Source of the DNA: Xiheimicrobium sp052034585
GTDB taxonomy: Bacteria > Myxococcota > Myxococcia > Myxococcales > Myxococcaceae
Direction of reading: 5' to 3'
Assembly: GCA_052034585.1 (NCBI GenBank)
Contig: JBPOIJ010000034.1
Coordinates: 62,001-126,000, forward strand
DNA: 64,000 nt
In this document: positions 44,076 through 53,520 of the stretch, piece by piece
Layout of the letters: each line of letters begins with the position of its first letter
How positions within the stretch are numbered: the first letter of the stretch is position 1
Made by a program: the position numbers and the translations under genes
The notes under the pieces: model-generated
What the model saw: only the letters and a program-made list of their open reading frames with translations
Database searches by the model: none
What the model was told of the DNA's origin: nothing

Positions 44076-44121
44076 GAGACCGTCATTCCACGACCACGAC
44101 GGTGGTTCAACGGCGCGACGC

Positions 44122-45009
44122 TCAGCGGCACGGCGGCGTGACGAAGGCCGAGTCCTCGAGATCACCTCGCACGTTCCCGGCGTTCCCGAAGTCCGGCGCG
44201 CCCCACGGGTCGAAGTGGAAGAGGGTCTGATCCGTCCACCCGTTCGCGGCGGTGATGAAACCCGCGTCGGTGAGATCTCGCACGAGCGGCGCGGCTGGCT
44301 CTCCTACGTTCACGAGCGGGACTCCGGTTCGGCGGCCCATCGCGCAGGTGTCGAGGCAGGTCAGCGTGCCGCAGCCCGAGAGCGAGACGTAGCCGGCGTG
44401 CTTGTCCTTGCTCGAGTAGAGCGTCGGGGAATCGGTCGGCGTCATTCGCTCGCAGGCCGAGAGCCCTCCGCAGGTGCCGCAGGTGGTGATGCGCTGGCAG
44501 AGGGTGCCCTGGTGCGAGATGGCGCGCAGCACGGTGACGCCGCGCTCGGGTGGCTGTGACGGGTCGATGGTGACGCCGAAGGCCTCGTTGTCTCCCGGGT
44601 GCGAGGTGAGCCCGCAGTCGCGCTCGAAGAGGAACGAGAAGGTCGCCGCGAGCAACCCGCCGTCGGGATCCATCGGGTGTGGGCGCAACCGGTAGACGAG
44701 GCCGCCACGTGGACACGCGTCTTGCGGGTGGAGCGACAGCACCGGCAGGTAGCGCGCCGCCACCGTGCGCTCGAAGTCGTCGTCCAGCCCGTCGAGATCG
44801 CCGTCGACGAACGACCCCGCATCGAAGGCCGTTCCCGCGTCGGCGCCACCATCCAACCCGGCTCCAGCGTCGAGCACGCTCGCATCGATTGCGGCGTCCG
44901 GCCGGCCCGCGTCGAGCGGAGCACCAGCGTCGTCCGCCTGCCCTGCATCGGAGACCGGTCGGGCGCCGCAGGCCGTGGTGAACGCGAACGCAAAGACGAG
45001 GGAGCGCAT
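44122..45009 (-). CDS. Asp-Ala-Gly-stalk lipoprotein with Cys-rich domain
   Basis: ATG at 45009 gives 295 residues. A lipoprotein signal ends FTTA-Cys14. A low-complexity DAGxPDA-like stalk runs to about residue 70. The globular part has many Cys (GTLCQRITTCGTCGGLSACE) and an acidic DGDLDGLDDDFE stretch that could bind calcium. The function is unknown. It lies 46 bp upstream of the PEP-binding-domain gene on the same strand, and divergent from the globin gene. Confidence 0.76.
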   Translation of the reverse strand: MRSLVFAFAFTTACGARPVSDAGQADDAGAPLDAGRPDAAIDASVLDAGAGLDGGADAGTAFDAGSFVDGDLDGLDDDFERTVAARYLPVLSLHPQDACPRGGLVYRLRPHPMDPDGGLLAATFSFLFERDCGLTSHPGDNEAFGVTIDPSQPPERGVTVLRAISHQGTLCQRITTCGTCGGLSACERMTPTDSPTLYSSKDKHAGYVSLSGCGTLTCLDTCAMGRRTGVPLVNVGEPAAPLVRDLTDAGFITAANGWTDQTLFHFDPWGAPDFGNAGNVRGDLEDSAFVTPPCR

Positions 45010-45151
45010 GAGCCGCTCGCTATCGTACGGCGGAATCGAGCGGCATCGGCGCCAGGATGACGCGCGGTCAGCGGCCAAGGACCAACTCGCACCGAACGCC
45101 ACTGAGCGCAGCCATCGTCGGTTCGACCAAGTGGTGTGGTAGCAGAGCGGC

Positions 45152-45589
45152 ATGACTCAGCTCCGCGTCGAAGGCGATGGTTCCTACCGCCCCAGCCCCG
45201 AGGACCCGCCCTATCAGCGCCTCGGCGGCACCGACGGGGTGAAGGCGCTCGTCGAAGCCTTCTACGACGCGATGGAGACCCATGAACCCGCGCTCGCCGC
45301 ACTCCACCGCTGCGATCCACCGGGCAAGGTGAGCCGCGCCTCGCGAGATCACTTCGCGTCGTTCCTCGTCTACTGGCTCGGCGGACCGCAGACCTACCTC
45401 GAGACTCGAGGCCACCCGCGGCTGCGCATGCGACATGGACAGGTGCTGGTGAACCTCGCCATGCGCGATGCGTGGCTGCGCGCGATGACCCGCGCGATGA
45501 ACGAGCGGAAGATCGAAGGCGGCGTGCGCGCGTATCTCGATCAGCGCTTCGCCGAGGTCGCCGACTTCCTGCGGAACACCGAGGGCTGA
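45152..45589 (+). CDS. Truncated haemoglobin, group II (trHbO-like)
   Basis: The 145-residue protein has the shortened globin fold. YQRLGGTDGVKALVEAFYDAM supplies the glycine motif and B10 Tyr38. GHPRLRMRH carries the proximal His95. DAWLRAM supplies Trp108, at the conserved G8 position of group II proteins. Such globins bind oxygen or nitric oxide and often protect respiration or sense redox state in the cytoplasm. It stands alone, divergent from a lipoprotein gene. Confidence 0.93.
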   Translation: MTQLRVEGDGSYRPSPEDPPYQRLGGTDGVKALVEAFYDAMETHEPALAALHRCDPPGKVSRASRDHFASFLVYWLGGPQTYLETRGHPRLRMRHGQVLVNLAMRDAWLRAMTRAMNERKIEGGVRAYLDQRFAEVADFLRNTEG

Positions 45590-45623
45590 TCAACTGGACT
45601 CAGCCGGCATCGACGCGGAGAGC

Positions 45624-46235
45624 TCAGAACCGGCCCGCGATTCCCGCTGGCGTGAGCATCAGTGAGACCGGCGTTTCGCCCTTCTTCGTGGGCAGGTCGA
45701 CCACCGGCAGCACGTGCACCTTCGGCCCGGAGTCGACGATCATCCAGATGCTGACGATGGTGAGGGGAATCGTCACCGCGCCGGTGATCAACCCTGCGGC
45801 GCACATGCCGCCTCGTTTGGCGGTGTCACTGCACCCGACGGCAGTGAGGGTGATCGCCACCACGTCACCCATCGAGCCGAGCGTGGTGAAGACGATGCCG
45901 TTGATTCGCTCGCCGGCGTTCGGGCCTTCGGCGATCAACATCGCGCGACGGTGCCGCGGCAGCTCGAAGGCCATCGGGTTGAGGTAGACGACGTCGCCCG
46001 CGTTCGAGGCGAACGAGAGGTTCTCGTCCTCGTCCACCATGCGCGCACAAGGGAGCGGACAGGTGCCGGCGCGATCTCGAAGCTCCCAGCTCCGGCCATC
46101 GTGTTCCGACATCGCCGTCACCCCGACCTTCCCGGCCGGCGGTTCTTCGGTGAACGCCTCGGGCGACGCGCTGACCGAGCGGTGAACACAGCCAGCGAAG
46201 AGGACGAGGACGATTGCGAGGCGGAGCACGGTCAT
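45624..46235 (-). CDS. Small lipoprotein with one internal membrane-like segment
   Basis: The 203-residue product has a lipoprotein signal ending LFAG-Cys16. A hydrophobic stretch (about residues 145-170, ITGAVTIPLTIVSIWMIVDSG) is preceded by a short Cys-containing loop (VGCSDTAKRGGMC). No domain is recognised. It is convergent with the globin gene, 34 bp apart, and lies upstream of the TIGR02996-like gene. Confidence 0.72.
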   Translation of the reverse strand: MTVLRLAIVLVLFAGCVHRSVSASPEAFTEEPPAGKVGVTAMSEHDGRSWELRDRAGTCPLPCARMVDEDENLSFASNAGDVVYLNPMAFELPRHRRAMLIAEGPNAGERINGIVFTTLGSMGDVVAITLTAVGCSDTAKRGGMCAAGLITGAVTIPLTIVSIWMIVDSGPKVHVLPVVDLPTKKGETPVSLMLTPAGIAGRF

Positions 46236-46398
46236 GAGACGGAAGAGGAGGCGTTTTGATCAACCGAGAGTGAAGCGCGAAGAAGGCGTCGAGTGAACGA
46301 GGACTTCGCGCACGAGGCGAGCGAGACCTACCTCGGCGCTGGTTCTCCGACCCTCACCCGGCGAACGGGAACGAGCTCGCGCACGCCGTCGTCGACGG

Positions 46399-48309
46399 TC
46401 AACGAGGAACGACGCGGAGCGCACGTGGCGCCGCGCACTCGAGACAGGCGAAGGCCTTGTCGTCCTCCCACGCCGTCATGACCGCAGCACCGGCGCAGGC
46501 GCGACACACCTCGTCTCCACAGCGGGCGCAGCCACGCGTCTCGCGCACCGAGTGGCAGCGCTCACAGCTCGAGGACACGAGCTGCTCTTCCTCGTTCGCG
46601 ACGAGCTCGATGGGATCGCCGGTGCTGCCCTGGTGGTGCTCGGCCAACTCGACCGGGCCTTGCTCGAGCACCTCGGCGAAGTCGGCGGTGGTCGCATCGA
46701 ACGCGGGCTCGTCGTCCTCGGCCGGATCGTCGGCGAACCCGCCCGGCAAGACTCGCTCCTCTTGCACGACCCAGAACGGCGTCGGCTCGGAAAGATAAGG
46801 ACTGGGAGGCTCCGGCGCGGGTCCCCAGGCGCGGGCCTCTTCTTCCTCGCGCTCATCGTCGAAATAGTCCTCGTCGTTGTCTTCGTCGCCATCGAACTCG
46901 TCGTCTTCCGGCTCGTCAGTGTGCTGCGAGGGGCCGCGCGCCAGCTCGGTGAAGACATCGGTGTCACCAGCGTCGCCGAGGAGCAGCCGTGGTTGGGCGA
47001 GATCGAGCTCGACCGCGAGCGCCTCGAAGAGCCCCGGTCCAGGATCGAAGCCGATCATCGCCTCGACGAGCTCGCGCAGCACCGCGTCGTGGAAGCTGAA
47101 GCTCTCGTCTCTGCGAGTGCGCACGTCGGGGCGGGCGCGGCGATGTGGGCCGAAGGACCAGCTCTGCACGGCACCGTTGGCGTTCGAGAGCGCGAAGGCG
47201 ACGACGTCGAGGCCTCGGTGACGCTGGCTCAGGAGCCGCGCGACCTGATGCGGCAACACCGGCTCACCAGTGCCTTGGAGGCGAAGCACCTCCACGGTGC
47301 CGAAGCCGGTCGACCAGCTCGCCTGCCTCGCGACCAGCCGCTGCGTGCCCGTCTCCCGGCCCAAGTCGGTGACGAGCGCGTCGGTCTCGGCCGGCAGCTC
47401 GTTTCTCGCGATGACGAAGGCCTGCTCGAAACACGTCTGGCTGGGCACCACGTTCGGCAAGGGCGACTCGGCACGGGTGCGGGCCACCACTTTGGGCTCG
47501 TCCGCGAGCAGCGCCCCGAGCCGCGGCCCGATCTCCCCTTCGACCAACGCCGCCGTCAGCCGAGGCGCGAGCTGGGTGAGCCACGGCGTCAGCGCCTCGA
47601 CGGCGAGTGAGCCGACGGAGTTCCTCGTGCTGCGCAGGACCGCTGGGTCGACGAAGAGCTCGAGCCGCTCGAGGTTCGGTGCATTGAGCGAGAGCTGCTC
47701 GAGGAGCTTCGGTGTGGCGTGGGTCGCGTTGACGCTCTCGAGCCGCGGCATCGGGTCGAGGAGCACGTTCTCGATCACGACCGACGACGAGGTGATCACC
47801 AACCGCTCGAGCTGCGGCAACGCGCGGATCCACGGGCGAAGGTCGAGCAGGTCGGTCGCCGCGAAGTGCCTCGTCTCGAGCTCGAGCGTCCTCCACGGCA
47901 ACGTCCGCCCGACCAACTTCGTGGCCCACTGGGCGAGCACCGCGGGCGTCGTTCGGAGCACCGCGCGGTCGAGGAGCGCGCAGGACGGGTGGTTGATCAA
48001 CGCGTCCAGATCGTCGCCGTCGAGCGCTCCCGCACACCAGATCATGCCTCGCCGGAAGACGGGCGCGAGCGACTTCTCCCGCGCAACCATGGTGAGCAGC
48101 GGACGAGGGGTGAGGAGCTGCATCAACCGCCGCCGCTCGTTCACCTGCGCTGCGTCGAGCGCGACCGGCGTGTGCTCCTGCTCGAGCATCAGCGACATCA
48201 GGGACCCGCGCGGGTCGCCGCTCGACTCGAGCCAGTCCGCGTAGACCGCCCACTGCGTGACCTCCGCCGGGTTCGCGCGAATCGCCGCTTCGATGGAGGG
48301 CTCGGCCAT
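46399..48309 (-). CDS. TIGR02996-like protein with acidic stretch and C-terminal zinc ribbon
   Basis: The start chosen is ATG at 48309 (MAEPSIEAAI), because the first 40 residues then match the TIGR02996 opening AAIRANP...YADWLESSGDPRGS, a domain almost confined to myxobacteria and planctomycetes. The 636-residue product then has a leucine-rich, ladder-like middle (about 110-330). An acidic run of Asp/Glu follows (about 470-500). The Cys-rich end CERCHSVRETRGCARCGDEV probably forms a zinc ribbon. The function is unknown; the architecture suggests protein-protein contacts in the cytoplasm. Confidence 0.82.
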   Translation of the reverse strand: MAEPSIEAAIRANPAEVTQWAVYADWLESSGDPRGSLMSLMLEQEHTPVALDAAQVNERRRLMQLLTPRPLLTMVAREKSLAPVFRRGMIWCAGALDGDDLDALINHPSCALLDRAVLRTTPAVLAQWATKLVGRTLPWRTLELETRHFAATDLLDLRPWIRALPQLERLVITSSSVVIENVLLDPMPRLESVNATHATPKLLEQLSLNAPNLERLELFVDPAVLRSTRNSVGSLAVEALTPWLTQLAPRLTAALVEGEIGPRLGALLADEPKVVARTRAESPLPNVVPSQTCFEQAFVIARNELPAETDALVTDLGRETGTQRLVARQASWSTGFGTVEVLRLQGTGEPVLPHQVARLLSQRHRGLDVVAFALSNANGAVQSWSFGPHRRARPDVRTRRDESFSFHDAVLRELVEAMIGFDPGPGLFEALAVELDLAQPRLLLGDAGDTDVFTELARGPSQHTDEPEDDEFDGDEDNDEDYFDDEREEEEARAWGPAPEPPSPYLSEPTPFWVVQEERVLPGGFADDPAEDDEPAFDATTADFAEVLEQGPVELAEHHQGSTGDPIELVANEEEQLVSSSCERCHSVRETRGCARCGDEVCRACAGAAVMTAWEDDKAFACLECAAPRALRVVPR

Positions 48310-48460
48310 CGGAACCCGAGTTATCGCATGGGGCATGGCCGATGCACTCGAACGCGAGCACCTGGTGAGGCCGGGCGCTTCGCCGGCTCGTCCGCGCACG
48401 GCTTGCGGCGGTCGATGGGAATCGAGGTGCCTCGAGATGCGACGGCGCACGAGGTGTCGA

Positions 48461-49528
48461 ATGATCGTCACGGTGCTCGGGTTGCTCGTGGGCGTGCTGG
48501 CGGCCGTGCTCGTGACGCTCGTGTGGTGGAGCACGCCGGGCCGTCCGGCGCCCTTCCTCGACGCCGAGGGCCGACCGCTCGCCGGGAGCCTGTCGGAGAA
48601 GCAATGGGTCGAGCTCAACGGTGCGCGGCAGGGAATGATCATTCGCGCGCGCGATGCGAGCCGCCCCGTTCTCCTCTTCATTCACGGCGGGCTACCGGAG
48701 TACTTCCTCGCTGAGCGCCAGGCGCGTGGTCTCGAGGAGCTGTTCGTCGTCTGCTGGTGGGACCAACGCGGCGCGGGCCTCTCGTTCCGAGGCAACGACC
48801 CTGCGGTGCCAATCACCAGCGAGGTGCTCATCGCCGATGCGCTCGAAGTGACGAAATACCTCCAGCGCCGCTTCGGCCAGGAGCGCATCTACCTGATGGC
48901 GCACTCCGGCGGCACCTTCCTCGGAATGCAGCTGATCGCCCGCGCTCCCGAGCGCTTCCACGCCTACGTCGCCGAAGCGCAGATGGTGAATCAGCGACGC
49001 TCGGAGCACGAGGCCTACGAGCAGCTGCTCGCCGAGTATCGGCGGCGAGGCGACGCGACGATGGTTCGACGGCTCGAGCAGGCGCCCGTCACCGCCGATC
49101 GAATTCCGCGCGAGTACCTCCAGCTCCGGGACCAGGCGATGCACGAGCTCGGCGTCGGAACGACCCACGAGATGCGCTCGGTGGTGACGGGCCTGTTCCT
49201 GCCGTCGCTGCAGAGCCCGGCCTTCACCCTCGGCGAGAAGCTCGACCTCTGGCGCGGGAAACGAGCGAGCGGGGTGAGCGCGTTGTGGGACGAGATGCTG
49301 ACGGTCGACCTGCTCACGCTGGTGCCGAAGGTCGACGTGCCGGTCTACTTCCTCCATGGCGCGTTCGATCGAACCTGCTCGCTTCGTGAGGCGCAGCGGT
49401 ACTTCGAGCGGCTCGAGGCGCCGCGAAAGCGCTTCCTCCTGCTCGAGCACTCGGCGCATTCCCCGCTCTTCGAAGAACCCGCGCTCGTGTTGGACTTCCT
49501 CCGCACCGAAGTCCTCGCGCAGCCCTGA
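48461..49528 (+). CDS. Membrane-anchored alpha/beta-hydrolase
   Basis: ATG at 48461 with GAGGTG close upstream gives 355 residues. One N-terminal membrane helix (about 4-24) anchors an alpha/beta-hydrolase fold: oxyanion region FIHGG at 73-77, nucleophile Ser149 in AHSGG, acid Asp303 in GAFDR, and His330 or His333 in LLEHSAHSP. Substrate is unknown; the layout is like proline iminopeptidase or epoxide-hydrolase-type enzymes facing the periplasm. It is divergent from the TIGR02996-like gene. Confidence 0.87.
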   Translation: MIVTVLGLLVGVLAAVLVTLVWWSTPGRPAPFLDAEGRPLAGSLSEKQWVELNGARQGMIIRARDASRPVLLFIHGGLPEYFLAERQARGLEELFVVCWWDQRGAGLSFRGNDPAVPITSEVLIADALEVTKYLQRRFGQERIYLMAHSGGTFLGMQLIARAPERFHAYVAEAQMVNQRRSEHEAYEQLLAEYRRRGDATMVRRLEQAPVTADRIPREYLQLRDQAMHELGVGTTHEMRSVVTGLFLPSLQSPAFTLGEKLDLWRGKRASGVSALWDEMLTVDLLTLVPKVDVPVYFLHGAFDRTCSLREAQRYFERLEAPRKRFLLLEHSAHSPLFEEPALVLDFLRTEVLAQP

Positions 49529-49556
49529 GACAGCTCGCGTACAGTCGAACCCGATC

Positions 49557-50159
49557 GTGCCGTTGACCGTGACCGACCTCGAGCGGCGCCGTCGCCTCTG
49601 GGCGGCGATGAGCGATCTCTTCCTCGACACCGAGACGCGCTGGAACGTGCCCTTCGTCGGCCGCGCCTGCGCCGAGTCCACCCTCGATGACGCCGCGCTC
49701 GAGCGCGTCTTCTGGTGCGAAGTGTTTCCGCTCGCCATCGACAACCTCCACGACATCGCCGGCGAGTGGGCGATGCTCGAGCTGCCCGAGCCGGCGTTGA
49801 TCGAGCGCGCCGAGCGGCAGGAGCGCGACCGCGTGCGCGAGCTCACCTCCGCGTGGATGGTGACGCACACCTGGACCGCGTCGCTCGCCCTCTGCCGGCG
49901 CCTCCGCAGCGAACCGCCGACGCGCTGGCTCGACCTCCAGAGCTGCTGGGACGTGGTGGGCAAACGCTTCCTCGAAGACGTGGCGCGCGATCTCCTGAGC
50001 GACCCCACGAAGACGCTCGCCACCGTCCGCGCAGGCGGCATCGACCCCATCGCGGAGTGGCAGTTCTACCGGCCGCTCCTCGTCGAGCTCGCGACCGACG
50101 AAGAACGGCGAGAGCTCGCGGCGCGCTCCCACGCCGTCGACCAACTCTTGGGCAGCTGA
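49557..50159 (+). CDS. Conserved hypothetical protein (DUF7079-like opening)
   Basis: GTG at 49557 gives 200 residues; earlier codons in the frame overlap the hydrolase gene and look non-coding. The opening RRRLWAAMSDLFLDTETRW resembles DUF7079 proteins as I remember them, followed by helical segments and WQFYRPLLVELA near the end. It is cytoplasmic by composition. It follows the hydrolase gene by 28 bp, so the two may be co-transcribed. Confidence 0.62.
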   Translation: MPLTVTDLERRRRLWAAMSDLFLDTETRWNVPFVGRACAESTLDDAALERVFWCEVFPLAIDNLHDIAGEWAMLELPEPALIERAERQERDRVRELTSAWMVTHTWTASLALCRRLRSEPPTRWLDLQSCWDVVGKRFLEDVARDLLSDPTKTLATVRAGGIDPIAEWQFYRPLLVELATDEERRELAARSHAVDQLLGS

Positions 50160-50165
50160 CCCTCG

Positions 50166-51575
50166 CTACGGCACGTGGAGCCCGACCTGCACGAAGGCGC
50201 TGAACGCGCTCGAGCCCAGCTCGCTCCGGAACCCGAAGGTCCGCGTCGCGTCACCGAAGGCCTGCGACTGGAGCAGCACGTCGCCCCCGGTGAGGGAGCG
50301 GAACACTGCCGCGTCGGGCCGCGCGCCGATGGGTACGTTCCCTCCGACCCGCACCAGCACCGTCTGCTCGAAGGACCACTCGAGCGCTGGAATGAGGAGC
50401 ACGCTCGGGTCTTGGAGGTTGCCCAGCGCCGTCAACGCGAGCGAGGCGAGGTCGTGAAAGGCCCAGGAGCCGACGAGCGCGAGAAAGTGGCGGCCGGCGC
50501 CGAACACCTCTCCGCGAACGACGCGCGGTGAGCTCAGCTTCGCGACGTACTCGGAGGGCGAGCCCGCGCCGTAGCCGTTGAAGTGGTACTCGACCATCAC
50601 CAGCACCTTTTCGTGCGGACGCCAGTCGGCGCCGACGACCCCTCGGAAGAAGTGCTCGCTGAGCGTCACCGACGAGCCGCGCTGCCCCAGCCCCGAGAGC
50701 CCGAAGGTGTAGGCGCCCTCGCCGTGCACTGCGACCGGCCCGACGTCACCGACGACGTCTGCGCCGACGACCACGTCCTGCACGTACTTTCCGACCGAGG
50801 CCGACACGTCCCATCCGCCGAGGTTCGTCTGGAGCCGCGCGACCCCGCCTTGGTCGGCGAGCTGCTGCTGCGGCAGATAGAGGAGGTCGAGCTGCGTGGT
50901 GGCTCCCAGCTCCACCGCGAGCCGAACGGCGTCGAAGCCTCGCCGCACTTCACGGTCGACGACCGTCGGAGGAAACGGACTCAAGACGTCGGTGGGGTTC
51001 CAGACTCGACCAGTGCCCCACGAGAGCGCCTGCCGTCCAACGGTGAGATCGCCGAAGGGCAGCGAGAGCCGCACCGAGAGGCGATCGAGCTGCTGCTCCA
51101 CTCGCAGGCCGGGCCGGTTCACCATCACCGACGAGAGATCGACGAGGCGCCGCTGTGCGCTGGTGGGGTTCCCGGCGCCGCCGATGGTGCCGGTCAACGA
51201 CGAGCCGGCCGAGAAGCGACCATCGGAGGCGAGCAGCGCGGTGAGCTGCCAGGCGACGTCGACGGCGACGAGCTCGGCATACCGCCCCTTCGCCCCGACG
51301 CGCAGCACGTGTGCATCGAGCAAGACGTGCGAGGGCAACCGAACGTCGGAGGGCAGGAGCGCCGCCTGCTCGGGTGGGACGAGCGCACGTGCCTCGTCGA
51401 CCGCCGTCTGGAGCGCCTCGGTTCCCTCCACGAGCGAGGGCTGCAGCCAGACCGACGAGACCAGCGTCTTCGCGAACCCGCTCGCCTCGAGCACCACTCC
51501 GCCGTCGGTGCGCACGAGTTCCTTGGCAGACGCGCCGCTCGCCACCAGGCCCATCGCGAGCACCGCCGCCCTCAC
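50166..51575 (-). CDS. Outer-membrane beta-barrel protein
   Basis: GTG at 51575 overlaps the ATPase stop by 4 bases. The 469-residue product has a signal peptide (AVLAMGLVASGASA) and many amphipathic strands typical of large barrels, for example LSVRLSLPFGDLTVGRQALSWG and GADWRPHEKVLVMVEYHFNGYG, ending in a strand with an aromatic and hydrophobic pattern. It is the last gene of a LolA-permease-permease-ATPase set, so it probably receives or exports the cargo of that system at the outer membrane. Confidence 0.82.
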   Translation of the reverse strand: MRAAVLAMGLVASGASAKELVRTDGGVVLEASGFAKTLVSSVWLQPSLVEGTEALQTAVDEARALVPPEQAALLPSDVRLPSHVLLDAHVLRVGAKGRYAELVAVDVAWQLTALLASDGRFSAGSSLTGTIGGAGNPTSAQRRLVDLSSVMVNRPGLRVEQQLDRLSVRLSLPFGDLTVGRQALSWGTGRVWNPTDVLSPFPPTVVDREVRRGFDAVRLAVELGATTQLDLLYLPQQQLADQGGVARLQTNLGGWDVSASVGKYVQDVVVGADVVGDVGPVAVHGEGAYTFGLSGLGQRGSSVTLSEHFFRGVVGADWRPHEKVLVMVEYHFNGYGAGSPSEYVAKLSSPRVVRGEVFGAGRHFLALVGSWAFHDLASLALTALGNLQDPSVLLIPALEWSFEQTVLVRVGGNVPIGARPDAAVFRSLTGGDVLLQSQAFGDATRTFGFRSELGSSAFSAFVQVGLHVP

Positions 51576-52279
51576 TTCTTCTTCCGCTCGTCGGAGACGA
51601 CCTTCCCGTCGACCAGCCGCACGATGCGTTCGGCGCGCTCGAGCACCATCGGGTCGTGCGACGAGAAGATGAAGGTGACGCCGCGCTCCTCGTGAAGCTG
51701 GTGCATGAGGTCCATCAACGCCGCGCCCGTCGCTTGATCGAGGTTCGCCGTCGGCTCGTCGGCGAGCACCACCGCCGGTTGGGCGACGAGCGCCCGCGCG
51801 ACCGCCACGCGCTGTTGCTGGCCACCGCTCATCTCGAGCGGGCGCGAGTTCACGTACGCTCCGAGCCCCATGCGCCCGAAGAGCTCGGTCACCTTCTGCG
51901 CGCGCTCCTTCGCAGGAACGCCCCGAAGCTGGAGCACGTACTCGGCGTTCTCCTTGGCGGTGAGCACCGGCACCAGGTTGTACGACTGGAAGACGAAGCC
52001 GATCTCGTCTCGCCTCAGATCTGCCAGCTGCTTGCGCGACATCGCGGCGACGTCGCGGCCCGCGATCTTCACCGACCCGCTGCTGGGTTGGTCGAGCGCG
52101 CCGATGAGGTTGAGCAGCGTCGTCTTCCCCGAGCCGCTGGGCCCGGCGAGCGCCATGAACTCGCCCTTCTCGACGGTGAGCGACACCCCTCCGAGCGCGG
52201 TCGTCGGCGTCGCGCCCTTCTCGGCGTACACCCTCGTCACGTCCTTCACTTCGACCACCGGCGTCGGCTGGGCGCTCAT
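51572..52279 (-). CDS. LolD-like ABC transporter ATPase
   Basis: The 235-residue protein has Walker A GPSGSGKTTLLN, signature LEMSGGQQQRVAVARAL, and Walker B AVVLADEPTANLDQAT, with the MacB/LolD-type insertion pattern. These ATPases drive mechanotransmission permeases of the FtsX/MacB/LolCE group, which extract lipids or lipoproteins from the membrane rather than transporting solutes. A GAGG ribosome site precedes its ATG. It starts 11 nt after the upstream permease and overlaps the barrel gene by 4 bases. Confidence 0.93.
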   Translation of the reverse strand: MSAQPTPVVEVKDVTRVYAEKGATPTTALGGVSLTVEKGEFMALAGPSGSGKTTLLNLIGALDQPSSGSVKIAGRDVAAMSRKQLADLRRDEIGFVFQSYNLVPVLTAKENAEYVLQLRGVPAKERAQKVTELFGRMGLGAYVNSRPLEMSGGQQQRVAVARALVAQPAVVLADEPTANLDQATGAALMDLMHQLHEERGVTFIFSSHDPMVLERAERIVRLVDGKVVSDERKKK

Positions 52280-52290
52280 GGGTTGCCTCG

Positions 52291-53520
52291 TCAGACGTGG
52301 CGCAGGGCGGTCGCCGGCACGAGCCGGGCCACCCGCAGCGCGGGGAAGATCGCCACCACCAAGGTGACCAGGTACACGAAGCCGGCCGCGAGGAGCACGT
52401 CGCGCCAGACGAACCGCGTCTTGAAGGCGGTGAGCAGATTGACGCCCTCGAGCTGAATCGACTCTCCGGACGCGGAGTAGATCGAGAGGGGGTTCACCGA
52501 GAAGTACTGACAGACCGCGATGCCGAGCGCGCCGCCGACGACGACCGCGACGGTGGCGATCCAGAACGACTCGGCGAAGACCAAGGCGACGACCTGCGAC
52601 GGCCGAGTGCCGACCGCCATCAAGACGCCGAACTCACGCGTCCGCTCGAGCACCGACATCACCAAGGTGTTCAAGATGCCGAGGCCCACCAACAGGTACA
52701 CGAAGAGCGAGATGCCCGCGATGACCGCGTCGATGAGGCCCTCCATGCGGCGGAGCAGCGGCAGCAGCTCGCCCCAGCTCTTCACCTCGAAGCCCTCGCC
52801 GAGCTCGCCCTGGAGCCGGGCCGCCAAGGCGTCGGCGTCTTCCGGGTGCTCGAGCTGAATCACCACCTGATGGCTCACCGCGCCGACGCCGACGAGCTCG
52901 CGCACGGCGTGGGTCGAGGCGAGGATCTGCCGCTTGCCGATGGAGGGCGCGACGGAGTGGAAGATGCCGCGCACCTTGAAGAGCTCGGCGCCCATCTCGC
53001 CATCGGCCCGCTGCACCATCACCCGCAGCTTCGAGCCCACCTTGAGCCGGAGTCGGAGCGCGAGCTGCTCTCCGACGACCAGCCCACGTGCGTCGTCGGC
53101 CGCCGGGAGCACACCTTGCCGAACGTCTCGCAGGTGCGCCGAGGTCGCCTTCTCTCGCTCGAAGTCGACGCCGAACACCTCGACCGGTTCACTCCCATGG
53201 GCGCTGCTCGCCAGCCCGCGCGCCAGGACCCGGGCGCTCGCCTCCGACTTGGGCGGGAGCTGGAGCCGCCCCTCGAACGACTCGAACGAGGGCATGGTGA
53301 CGCTGGCGGTGCGGCGAGGCCGATAGTTGGTGGGGAAGATCTCGACGTGCCCCATGCCGCCGTTGTCGAGCTGGTTCTTCGCGTCGCTGATCACCCCCGC
53401 GACGAGCCCACCGTAGAAGATGGACAGGAACAGCCCGATGCCGATGGCCGACATGGTGATGACGGTGCGGCGCCGGTTCCGCCAGATGTTGCGCCAGGCG
53501 AGGGTGAGGGTTCGCCTCAT
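52291..53520 (-). CDS. FtsX/LolCE-type ABC permease (second)
   Basis: The 409-residue protein has the FtsX-family plan: an N-terminal membrane helix preceded by LAWRNIWRNRRRTVITMSAIG, a large periplasmic domain (about 45-265), then three C-terminal membrane segments with SVLERTREFGVLMAVGTRPSQ between them. It is related to, but distinct from, its upstream partner, suggesting a LolC-LolE-like heterodimer. It overlaps that partner by 4 bases (ATGA). Confidence 0.92.
   Translation of the reverse strand: MRRTLTLAWRNIWRNRRRTVITMSAIGIGLFLSIFYGGLVAGVISDAKNQLDNGGMGHVEIFPTNYRPRRTASVTMPSFESFEGRLQLPPKSEASARVLARGLASSAHGSEPVEVFGVDFEREKATSAHLRDVRQGVLPAADDARGLVVGEQLALRLRLKVGSKLRVMVQRADGEMGAELFKVRGIFHSVAPSIGKRQILASTHAVRELVGVGAVSHQVVIQLEHPEDADALAARLQGELGEGFEVKSWGELLPLLRRMEGLIDAVIAGISLFVYLLVGLGILNTLVMSVLERTREFGVLMAVGTRPSQVVALVFAESFWIATVAVVVGGALGIAVCQYFSVNPLSIYSASGESIQLEGVNLLTAFKTRFVWRDVLLAAGFVYLVTLVVAIFPALRVARLVPATALRHV

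Noticed and set aside
42096..44141. A 681-codon plus-strand frame opposite the PEP-binding-domain gene.
   Set aside because: It is an antisense shadow rich in Arg, Val and Glu; the minus strand has clear PPDK-type blocks.
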